This document shows positions 58,871 through 64,000 of a DNA stretch of 64,000 nt, piece after piece. The notes under the pieces are model-generated. The model did not search any database and was not told the origin of the DNA. It saw only the letters and a program-made list of their open reading frames with translations. How positions within the stretch are numbered: position 1 is the first letter of the stretch; each line of letters begins with the position of its first letter. The position numbers and the translations under genes are program-made. The DNA lies in assembly GCA_012932295.1 (NCBI GenBank), contig JAAONU010000004.1:27568304-27632303 (forward strand), in the 5' to 3' direction. The stretch comes from Cyclina sinensis. Its lineage: Eukaryota; Mollusca; Bivalvia; Venerida; Veneridae.

Positions 58871-61800
58871 ATGCAGTTTGAACACAGTGTTATGATTTCA
58901 ATATTCCATGTTTTTGTCACAGTGTAACCACCTACATAGGATCTTTATATAAAATATATACAATATTTTATCTCTGGTATTAATCTTCTTAATGATACAG
59001 CTTGCAGAAATTGAATATTCATATATGAGAAGAAATTCCATTCTTTCGTCCAGGACAAACAGATGGTCACCTAGTGATTTGCATAATATTAGTCGATTCT
59101 GTTCAGGGTCAGCGAATGAATTTTGTTTTGTTTTGTTTGTGTTTCATAATAAGAGGTCTGTCCTTTCTTATTTTGTATGTAGCTAATTTAATATGCCAGG
59201 GAAATCCAAAATAAACCAGAATTAAGGGGCACATAATTATGACAATAATGAAGTTAAGAGAATTATATTGATGTTCATTAATCATCCATTCATAAATAAT
59301 TAGAAATTGTCTGGATGTGATATTATAAAATGGTGCCTGGTAATCTTGATTATTTCTAGAGGTGTGTTTTGAGGATGGAAGCTAGAGATGAATCAAGCTC
59401 GTAGCAGTAATGATGTTTTAAAGCATTTTCTCTCAAGTGTGTATGTGAAACTTTAGCCTGGTCAGGTAGGCCCTCTGCATCAGTTTGGTCAAAATAATTA
59501 CATGTAAAAGGAAATTACTTTATTTTGATGATCATGTTCTGATCTGTATTCCTACATTATAAAAAGCCATGATAGGGAGTAACAAAGATTTTATTATTCC
59601 ATTAAAGGGAGATAAATTCAGATGAAAGTCTAACTGAAGTCCTCAGCAAGTGTTTGTTAAATGAGTGGTGGATAATATTTGCTCTAAAGATTAATAAACT
59701 CTCTTCCAGAATGATGCAAAAGCAATTAACCGACTTTTACAGAAAAGTTGCATAAAAAATTGAAGATAATGGATGCTGTGCCAAGTGTGATTTTGTAGGC
59801 TTGATCATGCAATTCATTCATACGTTAACTTCCACAGTGTCATAAAGTCACATTAGTAAGCAATCAGAAACTGTTGATGACTCCTCTGATATAAATGATT
59901 GAAAACAGTAGACGAGAAAATTGACCATAAAGAAGTATTATGTCAAAAACATGATGTGAAATTGAAACGAATTCTTCAGGTGTGTGTCATAAAGAAATTC
60001 AAAAGAAAAACAATAAGGGCTTTACAGAAAAGAATAAGTTGGATAATGGATTTATTAACTTAGGAATCTTGCAGGGAGACAATGATTATAGTGTGGTTTG
60101 TCTGTTTTTAATCCAGAGAATATTCAGGTAATCTAAGATTTGTACTACAGCTCTCCTTTTAAAACTTGAATGTTTATTCAGTATCATTAAATTTTGTTGT
60201 AAATCTTAATGGACTTTGATATTAGTATCTGCTTACATGTTACGCCATGGTAACTTGATTTATAAAGGCTTTATTTAAAAAGCACAGTTTTTGGTCTAAT
60301 TGCCACATGTCCTGAAATAAATGGACAATGGGCTTACTTTACATGGGATGATTACTGTAGAGTAAAGAAGTTTTTGTTAATATAAAGTAACATGTAAAAT
60401 GCTTCTCTGTTGCTGTAGTATCATCCCAAACCATATTTTATTTCAGTTAGACACAAGACAGCTGACCTGCAGCCATATTTGTTTTTAAATCCTTCTGCAG
60501 TATTTATGAGACTTAATTAAATAACTTCTTTCAGTCTGAGATGGCTAAGATTCAATGTGTCGTCAGAGGTTGTAAACTTCTACAATTTTTGGCGCGCTTT
60601 CATGGAACTTAAGACAGACTCTCATAATCATTTAGGTGTGTATTTCATGACATGATCTGTCTTTCGTCAGATTCAAGATGGCCGACTGTCAGTCATATTG
60701 AAAACTTATAGAGAGAAGTTAATAGTTTTAGAATTTCAGTTCATATTTCATGCTGAAATTTAAAGCCACAGGTGTTTGTCTAGACTAGGTTTGATGTTTC
60801 TTCCTGAAAATAAACTATGTTTACAAACATGTGGACATAAAGCTCATGAAATTAGTTGATTGACTTCCTGTTATTGGATTTCAATGATTTATAAAATTTT
60901 TGTTCTTGAATCTGCAAATTTACTTCTTTTCTTGTGGTCTTCTCCGCTTTTGATTGGTAAGACTTGTAGATTTTAAGGAAAGGACAATCTTGTGGTGAAG
61001 TAATGTGTCTGGTATGACTTTCAGTATTTAGACATGTGATTTCATGAACATCAGCATCACTAAATTCCAGGGAACTTGGCCACAGAAATTGATTGATCAG
61101 GGATTGTCTTTCAAAGACATTAGAAAGCAATGCAACGTTGATATGAAATTGCTTTGTATTAAATTTGTGATAGGATACTTGCCAGCACATTATGCCTAAT
61201 TATCACAGACCACTAGTTAGGGAAAAGTAAAAGTTTAAAAAAAAGATATGGGTGTAGTTCATTCTGGTAAGATATAATTGCTTGTCTGCTTGATTGTTAT
61301 AAAGTAACAGAACCCCAAAAAAATGATGGTGTACTTCTGTGTTAAGAATGTGCCCTTTTTAATCCTGTTCCCGAGAAGAAAATATAGAATATTAGGTCTT
61401 AATTATGTTAGCTCTGTATGCTAAATACTGATTGATGGAGACCATCACCATTTGGCGCCCATATCAACCAGGGTTTTCCAATCAACTAATAGTAGACAGG
61501 TGCGCTAGAATGAGTCTCTAGGTTGTTATAATGCAAATTTTCTAAAATGTTTATACAACATCCCTGGAGGATTAGGAAACTGTGTAACAGTGGGAAGTTT
61601 GGTTTTAAATTTGATTTTGTTCGGGCAATGATTTGAAAGTTCCAATAATTCTGTCTGGGTGCAAAGCTGTATGATTTTCTGTACACAGAAATAAATGTCA
61701 GCCAGAACTTGATATGTTTGAATAAAAGCTTTAATGACTTTTCGCTTACTTAATTACATTTCTGAGACATATTTACAGAAATTGTAGTATTTGTGGAGCT

Positions 61801-62054
61801 ACTGTTATCGAGGATGAATACCATTTTTGTGAAAATGAGATGTTATATTGAAAAGCTCTGACCTACAGCGATTGTCATGTGTCATTTTGATGATGAAAGA
61901 AATGAATTTATTGGAACATTGTGAAATTAACAGCTTGAAGTTTTTAGAAGGGAAGAGAGATGTTGTCATTCACTGCCAGCGACAAAATTGTAAAAGAAAT
62001 AAAAAAGGAATGTGAACTTTGCTGGTAAATGAAGTGTGTTAGTATAAAGCAAAC
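58871..62054. other. T-rich intron-like tract
   Basis: Minus-strand ORFs at 60852-61190 (112 codons) and 61486-61686 show no domain and are probably chance. No repeat is recognised. Confidence 0.4.
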
Positions 62055-62229
62055 ATGACAACAGTTGATGTTAGACATAGTCCTTGCCTGAGTGGTAAGC
62101 AGAAAATGAGTCCTCTTGTTTCAAGGGAGGTTACTCAACATGTTGAAAAGCCCTCAAGGGAGACAAGTGGGAGTCCTTGCTTGGTTCGGGCTGTAGAAAC
62201 ACACCATATTGACAGTGATATTGAAGAAG
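62055..62229 (+). CDS. Candidate first coding exon of a plus-strand gene extending beyond the window
   Basis: From the ATG at 62055 (context AAAGCAAACATGAC), 58 codons plus one base run to GAAGAAG|GTATGT (GT at 62230-62231), a strong donor of phase 1. The peptide starts MTTVDVRHSPCLSGKQKMSP and ends VETHHIDSDIEE. It is polar, Ser/Pro/Glu-rich and probably disordered, with coding-like codon use unlike its surroundings. An in-frame TAG 15 bases before the ATG supports a start here, although GTGTGTTAG could act as an acceptor. The protein is not recognised. It is the best candidate host exon in the right half of the window. Confidence 0.5.
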
Positions 62230-63477
62230 GTATGTAGACTGACGTGTCATTGTTGTGTTCTGCAAGTTGTAAATGCTTCTGATATAGATATGGCCTATTT
62301 TGGGTACATTATTTTAGGCCGTACACCTTTGCTGATAAAATCCTGGGTTAAGGAGGTAACAATGAAGGGGAAGTTAGTGGATGTTAATGCAACAGAATTA
62401 TGTAAACTTGATTTTGCTGTTCCTGTCAATTTCTCAACCAAATATCATGAATTAAAAGTTCCAAATTTGATTAAATTGATTGATGAACATAACAATGGAA
62501 CAGTTTAGGATGGCTGGTTAAGTATTGATTTTTTCCAAGCAAATCATTAGTTCAGTTAGCTGATATTAATACATCACATTGTCGGAAATTATGACTTGGG
62601 GCATGATTACCCTCACCATTTCTGGAGTTATGAATTAAATATTTAAAATACTTGTCTGAATATAACAGTAACACATAGGCTGAATGTTTCATTATTTATT
62701 TATTTGTAGAGCTTTGAGTGGTCATTGTTGTATGAAAGTATCATTTAAGGGTTGTTTGATGTTTAAAAGCAATTTCCTATAAATTTATAGTTATGTATTC
62801 AGATGTCTAGACTTGTTTTTCAGACATTTCTGAAATGAACTGGACATCTTGTGCATGTTCTGTTACAATTTAAGTTGTGGATTGAAATTTTGCTTTCAGT
62901 TTACAGGTTCAAGCTGGAGTACTTTGAATAAATAAAAAGTGAGAATGTTTTCATGCAGAAAATTAATGTTCCTTAAAAAATGTAAGCATTCTGGATTTTC
63001 ATTGATTCCGCTGCTTACAGGCTTACAGTTTGGTTAAAAGTCTCTTGTTCTTGGTTGAGCTATGAATTTTTCATCAGTTTGCAAGTACTGCTGATACCAT
63101 TAGACTGGTTCCAGGCTTATCTGCAGAGAAGAACCTCTTGTATATTGTAAACGAAGTTCAATAAACAAGTATGAAAGGAGTCATAAACAGGAAGGTAGAG
63201 TTTATACCCAGATTTACTCCATTAGTCTAATACATTCTATGCCAGCTTGCTTTTGTAGGAAGATTGATGTTTTATTTGAGATCAACAGAAAAGTTAAATA
63301 GAGTACAAATACACAGAAGAAAAAAAATATATTAGTGAAGTCGCTTTTCCTATAAGTTCCTGTACCAGTAAAAAATGTAAGTTAAGCATTGGGTTTTTTT
63401 TGCTTTATAGGAAATAGACCTTGGCAAGTAACATAATACCACCTAAATGTCTGTTCATAAATGATGGCAAGGAATTA
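62230..63477. other. Tract after the candidate exon, with an unexplained ORF
   Basis: An open frame continuing to 62508 encodes VVNASDIDMAYFGYIILGRT and a further 60 residues, with plausible codon use but no recognised domain. It overlaps the donor and would require intron retention or belong to a separate fragment. The rest is T-rich and featureless. Confidence 0.3.
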
Positions 63478-64000
63478 GCAAAACCATTATAGTAATGACT
63501 TGTGTTTATTTCTAAAGCCAAGAAACCAGGGCTGCAGAGTAAATAATGTCGAGATATCATAAAAGAAATTTGTTGGCAAAACCATAACAGTGATGACTTG
63601 TGTTTAATTTTTTAAAAGGAAGCAGCCAGAGCTGCACTGAGTTGATAGGGAATGTCTAGATATCAGAAATGAAATTTGTTTGCAAAACCATAACAGTGAT
63701 GACATTTGTTTATTTTTTTTAAAGCCAAGCAGCCAGGAGTTGATAGAGAATGTCTAGATATCAGAAATGAAATTTGTTTGCAAAACCATAACAGTGATGA
63801 CATTTGTTTATTTTTTTTAAAGCCGAGCAGCCAGAGCTGCACTGAGTTGATAGGGAATGTCTAGATATCAGAAATGAAATTTGTTTGCAAAACCGTAACA
63901 GTAATGACATTTGTTTATTTTTTTAAGCTGAGCAGCCAAGACTACACTGAGTTGATAGGGAATATCAAGATATCAGTAATAAAATTTGTTTGCAAAACTA
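63478..64000 (+). repeat. ~106-bp satellite array running off the window
   Basis: GCAAAACCATAACAGTGATG-like starts fall at 63478, 63576, 63682, 63780, 63887 and 63992, spacings 98, 106, 98, 107 and 105. Shorter units lack GAGCTGCACT-type blocks. The unit also holds TTTGTTTATTTTTT, GCAGCCAGAGCTGCACTGAG, and ATGTCTAGATATCAGAAATG. The leftmost units are most diverged, as at the edge of an array. The array continues past base 64000. Confidence 0.9.

Noticed and set aside
60852..61190. 112-codon minus-strand ORF
   Set aside because: No domain, no splice context, and it lies antisense in a T-rich intron-like tract where minus-strand frames open by composition.
62209..62508. 99-codon ORF overlapping the 62055 exon donor
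   Set aside because: It lies in another frame past a strong donor and has no recognised domain; recorded as unexplained rather than called.

Overview
The window is 64 kb of AT-rich eukaryotic DNA with very low coding density. Its repeat content points to a marine bivalve mollusc or a close relative. Evidence is Pearl-type elements (tandem cores of about 130-160 bp beside a tetranucleotide microsatellite and a terminal hairpin), tRNA-derived SINEs, palindromic foldback elements, Tc1/mariner remnants and an intact hAT element. No operons, rRNA genes, CRISPR arrays or bacterial-style gene packing are visible. The organism call is inference from repeat style, not from a marker gene.

Layout. 1-25 kb has no convincing host exon. 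It holds a diverged, three-part segmental duplication (about 0.2-9.6, 10.9-14.8 and 17.4-17.9 kb) interrupted by Pearl-like elements, a non-LTR reverse-transcriptase tail, foldback elements and a SINE. 25.3-27.6 kb is a nested repeat complex: three copies of a 351-bp unit carrying a long hairpin and a perfect CRE (TGACGTCA), plus a 59-bp tandem array split by a composite insertion. 28.9-34.4 kb has two more Pearl-like elements and a 30-bp minisatellite.

35.3-38.5 kb contains the clearest host gene, an intronless 255-codon CDS at 37204-37971 (+). It has class-I methyltransferase-like motifs on a lysine-rich N-terminal extension, a splice acceptor just before the ATG, a candidate TATA box and 5' donor upstream, and a good poly(A) signal. 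It resembles a bacterial-type family and is a candidate horizontal acquisition. 39-44.3 kb is a transposon graveyard (foldback element, SINE, Pearl-like element, two broken Tc1 transposases, other fragments).

At about 45.8-46.0 kb there is a candidate bidirectional promoter: a minus-strand first exon with overlapping YY1-like and CLEAR/E-box motifs, and a plus-strand consensus splice donor. From there to 64 kb the plus strand looks visibly T-rich, as in sense-strand introns. Two short ORFs (50922-51051 and 62055-62229) end in good donors of the same phase and may be alternative 5' coding exons of a plus-strand gene that continues past the window. A complete hAT element (54085-57141) with matching terminal inverted repeats sits antisense in this tract. 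It carries an uninterrupted two-exon, 733-aa transposase whose zinc finger is reassembled exactly by splicing. The window ends inside a 106-bp satellite array.
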